Program-made: the position numbers and the translations under genes
The notes under the pieces: model-generated
Databases searched by the model: none
The model's input: the letters and a program-made list of their open reading frames with translations, nothing else
Told to the model about the DNA's origin: nothing
NCBI RefSeq assembly: GCF_002958735.1
Contig: NZ_PPGH01000018.1
Span: forward strand, 62,001-126,000
From: Chromatium okenii
Lineage (GTDB): Bacteria > Pseudomonadota > Gammaproteobacteria > Chromatiales > Chromatiaceae
Direction of reading: 5' to 3'
Length of the DNA stretch: 64,000 bases
In this document: piece after piece, positions 27,491 through 36,277 of the stretch
Layout of the letters: the number at the start of each line of letters is the position of its first letter
How positions within the stretch are numbered: the first letter of the stretch is position 1

Positions 27491-27921
27491 TAAAACTTCA
27501 AACCCAGCGCCAGCCCCGCCAGAAATGACGCGCCGCTGGTGAGATTGTTGCCAACAAAGCCTAAAAAAGCGCCGCCAGCGGCGCTCAACCACGCCGCCCA
27601 TCCGTCGTAATGCCCTTCGATGCTGACCCAGTTGATTTCGACCAAACCGGCATATTGCAGACCAAAAACGCCGAGCAGTATCAATCCCATCAACAGTAGC
27701 GCGATTTTGAACGCGACTTTTAACGCAAAGCCCATCGCCATTCCGACCATAAACGAGAAGCCGAGCGTGAGAAAAAAGCCGGTGTTAAACAGTTCACCGG
27801 CGCGGCTGGCCAGATCGGGGTTCGCTGCTTCGTGGTCGGGCAACAGCGTCGATGCGAAGCTGCTGGCGCTGGTCAACAGTCCCAGCGGAATGGTGCGGAT
27901 GATCGTGGTGGAAAGTTTCAT
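27490..27921 (-). CDS. FUN14-family membrane protein
   Basis: 143 residues, with a hydrophobic leader (TIIRTIPLGLLTSASSFAST) and then the FUN14-type core. GFSFMVGMAMGFALKVAFKI is a glycine-patterned transmembrane helix, followed by ALLLMGLILLGVFGLQYAGL and a C-terminal helix SFLAGLALGLKF. Bacterial FUN14 proteins are inner-membrane proteins of unknown function. Its stop codon touches the displaced truD repeat, so this gene was probably the neighbour of truD before the cassette arrived. Confidence 0.75.
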   Translation of the reverse strand: MKLSTTIIRTIPLGLLTSASSFASTLLPDHEAANPDLASRAGELFNTGFFLTLGFSFMVGMAMGFALKVAFKIALLLMGLILLGVFGLQYAGLVEINWVSIEGHYDGWAAWLSAAGGAFLGFVGNNLTSGASFLAGLALGLKF

Positions 27922-27934
27922 TGAAATTTCTGCG

Positions 27935-28025
27935 AGAAACCCTGCCGTTCAGGGCGGGGAGGCAGAGCCCCGTGCGAAGCACGGTCAGGTCGCCAATCTC
28001 GCTTTCTTCCTTAATGTTGAGTGGA
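27935..28025 (-). mobile_element. remnant of an IS200/IS605-type right end with TnpB tail
   Basis: On the minus strand the sequence reads LNIKEESEIGDLTVLRTGLC in one frame, resembling the tail of TnpB proteins. Two GC-rich hairpins follow (CCCTGCCGTTCAGGG and CCCGTGCGAAGCACGG on the plus strand), typical of the structured right end of such elements. The rest of the element is absent. Confidence 0.5.
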
Positions 28026-28034
28026 ACGACTCGA

Positions 28035-28056
28035 TTAGTAAGAAAAAACTTACTAA
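28035..28056. repeat. perfect short inverted repeat
   Basis: TTAGTAAG at 28035-28042 and CTTACTAA at 28049-28056, separated by six A. It lies just beyond the IS remnant; it may be a small hairpin or an old element boundary. Confidence 0.5.
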
Positions 28057-28134
28057 CCATATTGGAGCAATTCTATTCTACTAATCATGACGCCTTAACA
28101 GCAATGCTAGCATTTTAATTCATGCAGACATAAT

Positions 28135-28163
28135 AAAAAAGCCAGCATCACGCTGGCTTTTTT
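28135..28163. terminator. bidirectional intrinsic terminator
   Basis: Six A, then GCCAGC at 28141-28146, loop ATCAC, GCTGGC at 28152-28157 and six T. It works on both strands and ends the ntrYX unit on the minus strand. Confidence 0.85.
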
Positions 28164-28182
28164 GTTTGAAACCAAGGGACAA

Positions 28183-28218
28183 AAAAGCCCCCTTTGAAAA
28201 AAGGGGTTGGGGGATTTA
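28183..28218. repeat. C/G-rich palindromic repeat next to the ntrX stop
   Basis: Single unit AAAAAGCCCCCTTTGAAAAA followed by AGGGGTTGGGGGATTTA, ending 2 bases from the ntrX stop codon. Same family as the other three loci. Confidence 0.75.
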
Positions 28219-28220
28219 AT

Positions 28221-29588
28221 TCAACGCCGTTCTTTAATTTCAATCCCCAGCGAGCGCAATTTGCGATACAGATGCGTGCGTTCCATGCCCGCCTCTTTCG
28301 CCATCTTGCTGACATTCCCGACATGTTTTTCTAGTTGATAATCGAGATAAGCTTTCTCAAATTGCTCCCGCGCATCGCGCAGCGGTTGATCAAAAGACAC
28401 CAAGCCTTCCAATACCTGCGTTTGCACCAGCGGCGGTGCACCCAGTGCAATTTCCACTTCTTTCTGACCGATTTCGTCGCCGGTTCCCAAAATCAATACC
28501 CGCTGCACCAGATTTTTTAATTCGCGCACATTGCCCGGCCAACCGTAATTGCGCAGAAAATTCTGAGCGCCGACGCTAAAACGGCGATACGCCAGCTTTT
28601 CGTGGGTGGAAAAATAATCCAGATAAAAGTTCAGCAAATCAGACACATCTTCGGCGTGTTCGTGCAATGACGGAATTGATAACGGCACGACGTTGAGATG
28701 ATAAAACAAATCTTCACGAAAACGCCCAGCGCGGACTTCATCTTCTAAATTGCGCTGCGTCACCGCCACAATGCGCACATCAATCCGCACCGGTTCATTG
28801 CCGCCAACCCGCAAAAATGAGCCGCTATCCAATGCGCCCAGCAGTTTTAATTGCGCATCCAATTCCATATCCGCAACTTCATCCAGCAGCAAGGTTCCGC
28901 CCGCCGCTTTTTCCAAACTGCCGTAATGGGTGTGCTCGCCGTCTTCAGTGCCAAACAATTCTCGCGCTGCGTTGTCGCCATTCAACGCCGACACGCTCAA
29001 ATCCACAAACGGACGATCCCGCCGCGCACTTTGCGAGTGCAGATAACGGGCGAAAGTCTCGCGCCCGCTGCCGGCCTCGCCCATGATCAGCACCCAAGTA
29101 TCGTGCTGGGCGATGCGCTTGACCTGTTCGCGCAGCCGCTGCATCGCGGCGCTGCGCCCAACGGGTTCATGCACCTGCGGCGTGCGGCGTTTTAAGCCGA
29201 TGTTTTCCTGCTGCAATTTGTCGGCTTCCAGCGCCCGCTCCACCGTCAGCAGCAATTTCGCCATCGACAGCGGCTTTTCTAAAAAGTCATACGCGCCGAG
29301 CCGGGTCGCCTCCACCGCCGTCTCCACCGTGCCATGACCAGACATCATAATCACCGGACACGGCAGCTCGTCCTCTTCCGCCCACTCTTTCAACAGCGTG
29401 ATGCCGTCGATGTCAGGCATCCAAATGTCGAGCAAAATCAAGTCTGGTCGCCGCTCGCGCAGCGCATGACGTGCCGTTTCGCCATTTTCCGCAATGGCGA
29501 CGACATAGCCCTCATCTTCGAGAATTTCCTGCACCAAGCCGCGAATATCCGGCTCATCGTCCACTACCAAAATATGGGTTGCGCTCAT
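28221..29588 (-). CDS. ntrX: NtrX-type response regulator with altered ATPase motifs
   Basis: Partner of the NtrY-like kinase, with roles in nitrogen or redox-related gene control in other bacteria. Order: receiver domain with phospho-acceptor Asp near residue 54 (LILLDIWMPDIDG), AAA+ domain about 140-370, Fis-type DNA-binding helix at the end (NVSKMAKEAGMERTHLYRKL). The Walker A reads GEAGSGRE, with Arg where the Lys of GESGTGKE is expected. The sigma-54 contact loop GAFTGA is absent (ELFGTEDGEHTHYGS). Walker B GTLLLDEVAD is present. It may therefore regulate without activating sigma-54. Length of 455 residues is normal. Confidence 0.88.
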   Translation of the reverse strand: MSATHILVVDDEPDIRGLVQEILEDEGYVVAIAENGETARHALRERRPDLILLDIWMPDIDGITLLKEWAEEDELPCPVIMMSGHGTVETAVEATRLGAYDFLEKPLSMAKLLLTVERALEADKLQQENIGLKRRTPQVHEPVGRSAAMQRLREQVKRIAQHDTWVLIMGEAGSGRETFARYLHSQSARRDRPFVDLSVSALNGDNAARELFGTEDGEHTHYGSLEKAAGGTLLLDEVADMELDAQLKLLGALDSGSFLRVGGNEPVRIDVRIVAVTQRNLEDEVRAGRFREDLFYHLNVVPLSIPSLHEHAEDVSDLLNFYLDYFSTHEKLAYRRFSVGAQNFLRNYGWPGNVRELKNLVQRVLILGTGDEIGQKEVEIALGAPPLVQTQVLEGLVSFDQPLRDAREQFEKAYLDYQLEKHVGNVSKMAKEAGMERTHLYRKLRSLGIEIKERR

Positions 29589-29612
29589 GTCTTTGTGTCT
29601 TGTGCTGAATCT

Positions 29613-31838
29613 TTAGACCGCTGGCGCGGCAGCTTGCCAAATCGGGAATTGCACCCGCACTAAGGCACCCGCGCCGGTATTTTCAAGTGTAATCATACCG
29701 CCGTGTTCCTCGACAATCTTCTTAACGATTGCCAGACCCAAGCCGGTACCTTTGGTTTTGGTGGTGACGTAAGGCTCAAACAACCGTTCCAACAACTGCG
29801 CGTCAAAACCTGCGCCATTGTCTTCTACCGTCAACTGCAACCACGTTTCTCCCCTTTGCCCAACGGGGATTTCATCGAGCACTGTCGTCGTGACGATGAT
29901 GTGCGTATCGGTGCGTTGATCGAGTGCCTCCTGCGCATTTTTAATCAGGTTATGCAGCAACTGGCGCAACCGTAGCGGATCGCCGCGCACCTGCACCTCG
30001 GACGCATTCAGGCTGATGTGCAGCGCCGGCGTTCCAGCACTGCGATATAAATCAAGGACTTCCTGCGTGAGTTGGTCGAATATCAGCGGCTGCGGCTGAA
30101 TGCGCGGCGTTTTGGCGTAATCCGAAAAATCATTCACCATCGCCTTCATCGCCTCCACCTGCGCGATGATCGTACTGGTGGCGCGGTCGATAATTCGCGC
30201 ATCTGCTTCATCTGCCTTCGCCAGCAACTTGTGGCGCAGCCGCTCGGCAGACAATTGGATCGGCGTCAACGGATTCTTGATTTCATGCGCCAGCCGCCGT
30301 GCTACTTCGCCCCAAGCTGCGTTGCGCTGGGCGGTAATCAGCGACGTAATATCATCGAAAACAACGACATGTCCGCGTTGCTCTGAATCGGGCACTGGCA
30401 GCGGACTACCGCGACACAGCAGCGTTTGATTGCCCTCGCTGCGCTGCAACACCACCTCCGCCCGCCACGTTTTTCCGACTGCGAGCTGGTGACGGACGGT
30501 TTCAATCCACGGCAGCAGTTCCGGTTGCTGATCCACCATTTGCGCGAGACTGACGCCGCCATCCTCCGCAAAGGTCAACGCCAAAATCGTGCGAGCTGCG
30601 GGATTAGCAGTGCGCAACTGCTGTGCTTCGTCGAAAGCGACGACGCCTGACGACAAGCGTCCCAGCACCGTTTCCAAATAATTACGTTGGGTTTCAACGG
30701 CTTGTTTACTGCGAGCAGCATCATCGCGGGCGCGGGTGATGCGGCGCGACATCGCGTTGAACGACGCGACCAAAAAGGTCAACTCGTCATCATGGCGCGA
30801 CAGCGGAATCTGCTGCTCGTAATCGCCAGCCGCGATAGCTTGGGTTCCTCGCGCAATGTCGGCAATCGGCGCAACCAACCGGCGAGCAGTGTGAAATGCC
30901 GCAATCAGCGCCGCCATCAGTCCAAACAGCAGCACCAGCGACAGCGTGAGGGAAAAACTAAGTTTGAGCGATTGGCGCAGATACGCCAGCTCGGTGTAAC
31001 GGTTATAGGCGTCTTCCAACTGGGTTGACAGTTCAGTAATTCGCGCCGAAGTCGGAAAAATCGCCTGCATTCGCATTTCACGACCGCGAGGGTCTTCCAC
31101 CAGCGCCCGCACCACCAGTTCTTCACTGACGCCGCTTTCTAATCCGACGTAAGTGCCACCGTTGCGGAGATTTTGTTGAATTTCGTATTCGACGTGATTG
31201 GGCACTAACTGCGTGGGGTCTTCATTCGCCGTGCCCAGCACCACACCGCCGGGACCGTAAACGGTGAGTTCAATCGCGCCAGCTTTACGGCGTAAACTAT
31301 TGAGACTTAATGCAATTGCGGTTGCGGAACGGTCTTCAATGCCCGCCAGCAACTGCTCGGTGTATTTGCCCAGCACCCGTTGATTGAGATCAAGCGACGC
31401 CTGATTGAGCAGCAGCGCGTCCTGCATCGCCCGACCAATTTTCACGTCAAACCAGCTATCAATGCCGCGCAGCAGAAAGCCCAGCGAAAAGTAATAGACC
31501 ACTGCGACCGGCAGCAGCGAAATCAGTGCGAATAAAATGACGATCCGCGCCGTCAACCGCGATCCTGCTGCCTGCTGCCGATGACGCCGCACCAAGCGCA
31601 CGATGTTGACGCCGACCAGCAGCGCCAGCACTGCCAATCCGGTTAACACCAAAAATAGCAGCGGAACAAAGGCACGACTGAGCGTTTCGGAATTTTCGAC
31701 CGCGTTGCGCATCAGCACCAACACGATAAACAGCGCGATATTGAGAATGGCGACGGGCAAAATGCCGTTCAAACCCAGTTCGCGCAGGCGTTTCAGCGGC
31801 GTAATGGCCACGAATGCCACCCGCTGGAAAGTTGCCAT
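29613..31838 (-). CDS. ntrY: NtrY-like sensor histidine kinase
   Basis: 741-residue membrane kinase. It has N-terminal membrane segments (residues about 20-110), a periplasmic sensor portion (about 120-285), a further transmembrane segment (LSLVLLFGLMAALIAAFHTA), HAMP, and PAS (about 385-490). The H-box is RRLAHEIKNPLTPIQLSAER and the ATPase motifs are LLHNLIKNAQEAL, DNGAGFD and TKGTGLGLAIVKKIVEEHGG. It phosphorylates NtrX, encoded 24 bases downstream. The start overlaps the upstream DUF4390 gene by 46 bases, as is common in this conserved block. Confidence 0.92.
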   Translation of the reverse strand: MATFQRVAFVAITPLKRLRELGLNGILPVAILNIALFIVLVLMRNAVENSETLSRAFVPLLFLVLTGLAVLALLVGVNIVRLVRRHRQQAAGSRLTARIVILFALISLLPVAVVYYFSLGFLLRGIDSWFDVKIGRAMQDALLLNQASLDLNQRVLGKYTEQLLAGIEDRSATAIALSLNSLRRKAGAIELTVYGPGGVVLGTANEDPTQLVPNHVEYEIQQNLRNGGTYVGLESGVSEELVVRALVEDPRGREMRMQAIFPTSARITELSTQLEDAYNRYTELAYLRQSLKLSFSLTLSLVLLFGLMAALIAAFHTARRLVAPIADIARGTQAIAAGDYEQQIPLSRHDDELTFLVASFNAMSRRITRARDDAARSKQAVETQRNYLETVLGRLSSGVVAFDEAQQLRTANPAARTILALTFAEDGGVSLAQMVDQQPELLPWIETVRHQLAVGKTWRAEVVLQRSEGNQTLLCRGSPLPVPDSEQRGHVVVFDDITSLITAQRNAAWGEVARRLAHEIKNPLTPIQLSAERLRHKLLAKADEADARIIDRATSTIIAQVEAMKAMVNDFSDYAKTPRIQPQPLIFDQLTQEVLDLYRSAGTPALHISLNASEVQVRGDPLRLRQLLHNLIKNAQEALDQRTDTHIIVTTTVLDEIPVGQRGETWLQLTVEDNGAGFDAQLLERLFEPYVTTKTKGTGLGLAIVKKIVEEHGGMITLENTGAGALVRVQFPIWQAAAPAV

Positions 31839-32374
31839 GATGGTTTGAGATAAGCCATCGGACGCAGCGGTAACGGCAGTTCTTCGATGTCGAGAAACAC
31901 CTTGATCTGCACTTCGTAATCGTCTTTTGCGTCCAACTTATCTTGATGTAAAAGTTGGAGATTGCTGATTTCACCCAGCGCCCGCAACGCCGCATCGCGG
32001 GTAACAAAACTGCGCCCATGATGACCGGGCAGCCGATAAACTTCGTAGCCATCAGACAGCGGTTTATAGCGAATCACCGTGCGTAACTGCTGATCCAATA
32101 AGACATTTTCCCACAGCCACGCGCTGCTGCGGCGCACCTGAACATGCGCCACAATCGTCAGCGGGACGCCGTGATCGAGCGCCTCCAGCGCGGCATTACT
32201 GAAATGGGCATCAATTGCGGTGTCCAGAAAATATGCCCCGTTTTCCACTCGAATCACCGGCTCGCGGATGATGAAATCTTCATCCGCCCAAGCTGGCGTA
32301 AAGACCAAGCTCGACGACAGCAGCGTCAATAACAGACTCAGCGCCAGCGGCCAGCGTCGCGCTGTCGCTTTCAT
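31793..32374 (-). CDS. DUF4390 domain protein
   Basis: 193 residues. The start is the ATG at 32374 (MKATARRWPLALSLLLTLL), overlapping the rsmB stop, with a cleavable signal peptide ending near PAWADEDF. The mature protein shows the DUF4390 pattern YFLDTAIDAHFSNAALEAL and RYKPLSDGYEVYRL, and it ends YLKPSWQLSSGWHSWPL. Likely periplasmic. The function is not known, but it is almost always found between rsmB and ntrY in Gammaproteobacteria, which suggests a link to the NtrY sensor. Confidence 0.85.
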   Translation of the reverse strand: MKATARRWPLALSLLLTLLSSSLVFTPAWADEDFIIREPVIRVENGAYFLDTAIDAHFSNAALEALDHGVPLTIVAHVQVRRSSAWLWENVLLDQQLRTVIRYKPLSDGYEVYRLPGHHGRSFVTRDAALRALGEISNLQLLHQDKLDAKDDYEVQIKVFLDIEELPLPLRPMAYLKPSWQLSSGWHSWPLRR

Positions 32375-33711
32375 GGAGCGACCCGTTCCAGCAGAGCGTA
32401 ATAAAACCCATCGCTGCCACCGGTCGTCGGCAACCACTGCCGACCGTGCAGCAGCGCGTGTCCGGCAGCAGTCGGTAACGGCAGTTCACGCGCATCGGCG
32501 GTGCGGGCGAGAAACGCCGCAATTTGCTGCTGATTTTCCGCCGCAAGCAGCGAGCAGGTCGCATACAGCAGCCGTCCGCCCCGCGCCAGCAATGGCCAAA
32601 TCGCATCCAACATCTGCGCCTGCGTCGCACACAGCGCCGGAATATCGCGCTCGCGCCGCAGCCATTTGATGTCAGGATGACGACGAATCACGCCAGTTCC
32701 CGAGCAGGGTACATCCAACAAAATGCGTTCAAACGGCTGGGCGCACCACTCGCCCGCTGGCGCTGCCGCATCCGCAACCAACACCTGCGCGGTCAAACCG
32801 AGTCGCGCCAGCGTCGTGTTGACCGTCGCCAGCCGCGTCGCATCGCTGTCAATGGCGATTAAATTCAACGCATTATCCGCACGTTCCAGCATCGCTGCCG
32901 TTTTGCCCCCGGGCGCGGCGCAAGCATCCAGCACTCGGTGTCCGGGCTGGGCGTCCAACCACTGCGCGGCCAATTGCGCCCCGCTGTCTTGTACCGAAAC
33001 CCAGCCCTCGGCAAATCCGGGCAAATCACGGGTGGGGCGCGGCTGTTCCAAAAGTACGCCAGCGTCACAGTCTGGAATGTGCTGCGCGGCGATGTCAGCA
33101 GCAGTCAATTGCGCCAAATAATCCGCTGGCGCGATGCACAACCGATTGATCCGCAACGCCATTGGTGGTCGTGCATTGCTGGCGTCGATGATCTGTTCCC
33201 AATCGGCTGGCCAATCGGTTTGCACTCGCGCCAGCAACCAGTCTGGAAATAACCATCGCGCCGCCGGCTCCAATTCGATCTCCGTCAACAACGTCTCACG
33301 CTCGCGCAAAAACCGTCGCAACAGCGCGTTGACCAGTGCTGCCAGCGCCGGTTTACCGAGCAAACGGCAGGCTTCCACCGTCACTGAAACGGCAGCATGA
33401 GCGGCGGTATTCATGGCGAGGAGTTGATATAAGCCGATCAAAATCAAGGCTTCTACATCGTGATCGGACGGTTTGAGCGGGCGGTTGAGCAGGCGTTTCA
33501 GCAGTGCGTCCAAGCGCGGCAACACCCGCAATGCGCCGTAAACCATTTCCTGCACCAGCGCCTGCTCGCTAACAGGCAGTGCCGGATGTGGACGGGCGAG
33601 CACTCGCGTCAACGATTGCCCTTGCGACCGTACGCGATACAGCGCCTGCGCTGCGGCAAGTCGAGCGATCACGCCAGCGGGTGCGGTGGATGCAGCAGAA
33701 GATTTAACCAA
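32371..33711 (-). CDS. rsmB: 16S rRNA m5C967 methyltransferase
   Basis: Methylates C967 of 16S rRNA. The N-terminal NusB-like RNA-binding domain (about residues 5-140) is followed by the Rossmann methyltransferase. Motif I is VLDACAAPGGKTAAMLE near residue 263, motif IV DVPCSGTGVIRRHPDIKW with one catalytic Cys, and motif VI LLYATCSLLAAENQQQI with the second Cys. Length of 446 residues is normal. The start lies 7 bases inside fmt, and the gene belongs to the def-fmt-rsmB block. Confidence 0.95.
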   Translation of the reverse strand: MVKSSAASTAPAGVIARLAAAQALYRVRSQGQSLTRVLARPHPALPVSEQALVQEMVYGALRVLPRLDALLKRLLNRPLKPSDHDVEALILIGLYQLLAMNTAAHAAVSVTVEACRLLGKPALAALVNALLRRFLRERETLLTEIELEPAARWLFPDWLLARVQTDWPADWEQIIDASNARPPMALRINRLCIAPADYLAQLTAADIAAQHIPDCDAGVLLEQPRPTRDLPGFAEGWVSVQDSGAQLAAQWLDAQPGHRVLDACAAPGGKTAAMLERADNALNLIAIDSDATRLATVNTTLARLGLTAQVLVADAAAPAGEWCAQPFERILLDVPCSGTGVIRRHPDIKWLRRERDIPALCATQAQMLDAIWPLLARGGRLLYATCSLLAAENQQQIAAFLARTADARELPLPTAAGHALLHGRQWLPTTGGSDGFYYALLERVAP

Positions 33712-34666
33712 AACGCACTCCGTCTACCTGACGGGCGTTGCGGTAATCGGCAGCAGTCATCGGCTTTTTACCGGAGGGTTGCAGGCGCGTGATGCGCAGC
33801 ACACCGTCGCCAGTGGCAACGCAAATGCCGGTTTTATCGGCGGAAATGACGGTTCCGGGTGGAACGGAAAGCGGGAATAACGCTGCGTCCGCTTCTGCTT
33901 CCCAAATCCGCAACGGCGCGTCATCAAGCGTGGTGTGTGCGACTGGCCACGGATTGAAGGCGCGAATCTGGCGCTCAATCAACGGCGCAGGTTGTGTCCA
34001 GTCAATCCGCGCTTCGTCTTTGGTCAACTTGTGCGCGTAGGTTGCCAGCGCATTATTCTGAATTTCGGGCTGGCGCGAGCCGTCACACACGCCGGGCAGC
34101 GCCTCCAGCAACGCCTGCGCCCCGAGCACCGCCAGCCGATTATGCAGACTGCCGCCAGTTTCATTCGGTTGCAGCGGCGTGACGACGCGGTGATAGACCG
34201 GGCCGGTGTCTAAACCAGCTTCCATTCGCATGATGCACACGCCACTTTCGGCATCGCCCGCGAGCACGACGCGTTGAATCGGTGCAGCGCCGCGCCAGCG
34301 TGGGAGCAATGAAGCATGAACGTTGATGCAGCCCAGCCGAGGCGCTTCCAATACCGTCACCGGCAGCAGCAGCCCGTAAGCCACCACGATCATCAAATCT
34401 GCATTCAAATCGCGCAGTTGCGCCACCGCAGCAGCGTCTTTTTTCAAGCTCTCTGGCTGAAATACCGGCAGCGCGTGGGTTTGCGCCAATTGCTTGACCG
34501 GACTCATCTGGAGCTTTTGTCCGCGCCCCGCGAGCCGATCCGGCTGGGTGTACACGGCGACCACATTTAAGCCAGCGTCAATCAGCGCGGTGAGGCAGTG
34601 CGCCGCAAACTCCGGCGTTCCGGCAAAAATAATCCGCTGCTCACGCACTGCCGCTGCCATTTTCAC
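33704..34666 (-). CDS. fmt: methionyl-tRNA formyltransferase
   Basis: Formylates initiator Met-tRNA using 10-formyl-tetrahydrofolate. [20 protein letters not shown] is near the start, with the catalytic region [20 protein letters not shown] and [15 protein letters not shown] near residue 115 (Asn, His, and Asp later in GLDTGPVY). The C-terminal tRNA-binding domain ends [20 protein letters not shown]. 320 residues, as usual. The ATG overlaps the def stop (ATGA), so the pair is coupled. Confidence 0.95.
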   Translation of the reverse strand: MKMAAAVREQRIIFAGTPEFAAHCLTALIDAGLNVVAVYTQPDRLAGRGQKLQMSPVKQLAQTHALPVFQPESLKKDAAAVAQLRDLNADLMIVVAYGLLLPVTVLEAPRLGCINVHASLLPRWRGAAPIQRVVLAGDAESGVCIMRMEAGLDTGPVYHRVVTPLQPNETGGSLHNRLAVLGAQALLEALPGVCDGSRQPEIQNNALATYAHKLTKDEARIDWTQPAPLIERQIRAFNPWPVAHTTLDDAPLRIWEAEADAALFPLSVPPGTVISADKTGICVATGDGVLRITRLQPSGKKPMTAADYRNARQVDGVRFG

Positions 34667-35196
34667 AGTGCACTCCGGCGAGTGGCGTTTGAATCGACGC
34701 TTTGGCGTTGATCGCGTTCCAATTTATGACGAATGCGCTGGCGCTTGAGCATCGAAATGTGATCGACAAACAGCTTGCCGCCGAGATGGTCGATTTCGTG
34801 CTGAATGCAGACGGCGAGCAGCCCGTCTGCGTCGAGCGTGAACAATGCGCCGTCACGGTCGAGTGCCTGCACTTTAACGCGCTCGGCACGAGTAATTTTT
34901 TCATAAAAGCCGGGGACGGATAAGCAACCCTCTTCGCGCTGCTCGGTGCCTTCCAGCGCCAGAATTTGCGGGTTAATCAAACACAATGGGTTGTTGTGTT
35001 CTTCAGAAACGTCCATCACCAAAACTTGCAGCGGCACGTTGACCTGAATCGCTGCCAGCCCGATGCCGGGTGCGGCGTACATAGTCTCTAACATGTCATC
35101 GACAAGGCGCGTGATTGCGGCGTCAACACGCAGCACGGGACGCGCTTTTTGGCGTAAACGAGGATCGGGAAAAGTCAGAATGGCGAGCTTTGACAT
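34663..35196 (-). CDS. def: peptide deformylase
   Basis: Removes the formyl group from new proteins; an iron/zinc enzyme. Motif 1 is [20 protein letters not shown], motif 2 is [16 protein letters not shown] with the Cys ligand, and motif 3 is [19 protein letters not shown] with the HExxH type QHEID. The ATG at 35196 ([18 protein letters not shown]) fits the family. An upstream in-frame start at 35253 would add an unlikely 19 residues. Length of 177 residues is typical. Confidence 0.95.
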   Translation of the reverse strand: MSKLAILTFPDPRLRQKARPVLRVDAAITRLVDDMLETMYAAPGIGLAAIQVNVPLQVLVMDVSEEHNNPLCLINPQILALEGTEQREEGCLSVPGFYEKITRAERVKVQALDRDGALFTLDADGLLAVCIQHEIDHLGGKLFVDHISMLKRQRIRHKLERDQRQSVDSNATRRSAL

Positions 35197-35326
35197 CGGT
35201 GCGGAGGTGTGAAAATGAAGTGGAAAGAATGAAATTGGGTGCGCTAGGATCAATAATCAGCACAGAATAGTACACCAGTGTCGACGCGGATGACTTCCGT
35301 TTCGACCCACATTCAGGGCTTTTCTC

Positions 35327-36277
35327 ATGCTTTACCGTCTCGTGATCACCGCCTGCATGACCAGTCTGCTGCTGGTATCAATTCCCGTTGCCATTGCCAT
35401 TGAGACGGTCAAACTCAGTCCACAAGTTCGCGCCACGCCGCTGGCAGAGGTCATTCCGACGGTGGCGATTAACGCCATTTTGCCTTTTCTTACTCAGCCG
35501 CTGGTGACGGACACCGAGCAATTGCAACGCGCCGCTTATGTGGTTGGATTTCCCGACGAACATTTAATTGCTGGGTCAAACGATCAGATTTATGTCCGCA
35601 AAATCCTCGCCAACGCGCCGACTGCGTTTCAAATCGTGCGCCCCGGCGCAGCACTCCGCGATCCCGATACCGGCGAAATTCTCGGTTATGAGGCGCAGTT
35701 TGTCGCCAATGCCGTGCTGGAGCATTCGGGCGATCCGGCGCGAGTGCGCATCATTCAAGCTGCGCGAGAAGTGGCGATTGGCGACCGGGTGCTGCCGACC
35801 AGCGCTGCTGAGAAACCGTTAACCGATTTCGAGCGTCATCCTGCGCCAGCGGGAACCTCTGGACGGATCATTTCAGTGTTTAACGGCGTTTCGCAAATCG
35901 GTCAATTTGACGTGGTGATTCTCAATCGCGGCAGCCGCGAGCACATCGCGCTCGGTCATGTGTTTGATGCGTTCATCGGCGGCGACAGTGAACGCGATCA
36001 AATCAGAGACGGCAGCAGCGATGCCAATTGGCGCGATGAAAGCCCCGCAAAAACAGAGTTCTGGTACGGACACGACATGGAGCAGCGCGGCTGGCAGGAA
36101 AATGAATGGCCGCTGCACCAGCGTTTTGAGCGCAAAAATACGCAATTTATTCGGCCGTTAGAACGCGCTGCGACGTTGATGGTGTTCCGCACTTTTGAGC
36201 GCGTGAGTTTTGCGCTGGTGTTGGATGCACAACGCGCTTTTCAGGTCGGGGCGCAGATCGCGCCAGCTGCACCCTGA
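35327..36277 (+). CDS. LysM-family cell-wall protein lacking its LysM domain
   Basis: In Gammaproteobacteria the gene between def (divergent) and dprA usually encodes a secreted protein with signal peptide, LysM domain and a long C-terminal domain. Here the signal peptide (LVITACMTSLLLVSIPVAIA) is followed directly by TVKLSPQVRATPLAEVIPTV, which in relatives comes after LysM. The C-terminal domain (PYVVGF-like AAYVVGFPDEHLIAGSNDQI, GDRVLP, RIISVFNGVSQIGQFDVVIL) is complete. The LysM module therefore seems to have been deleted, and the protein may no longer bind peptidoglycan directly. The stop overlaps the dprA start. Confidence 0.7.
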   Translation: MLYRLVITACMTSLLLVSIPVAIAIETVKLSPQVRATPLAEVIPTVAINAILPFLTQPLVTDTEQLQRAAYVVGFPDEHLIAGSNDQIYVRKILANAPTAFQIVRPGAALRDPDTGEILGYEAQFVANAVLEHSGDPARVRIIQAAREVAIGDRVLPTSAAEKPLTDFERHPAPAGTSGRIISVFNGVSQIGQFDVVILNRGSREHIALGHVFDAFIGGDSERDQIRDGSSDANWRDESPAKTEFWYGHDMEQRGWQENEWPLHQRFERKNTQFIRPLERAATLMVFRTFERVSFALVLDAQRAFQVGAQIAPAAP

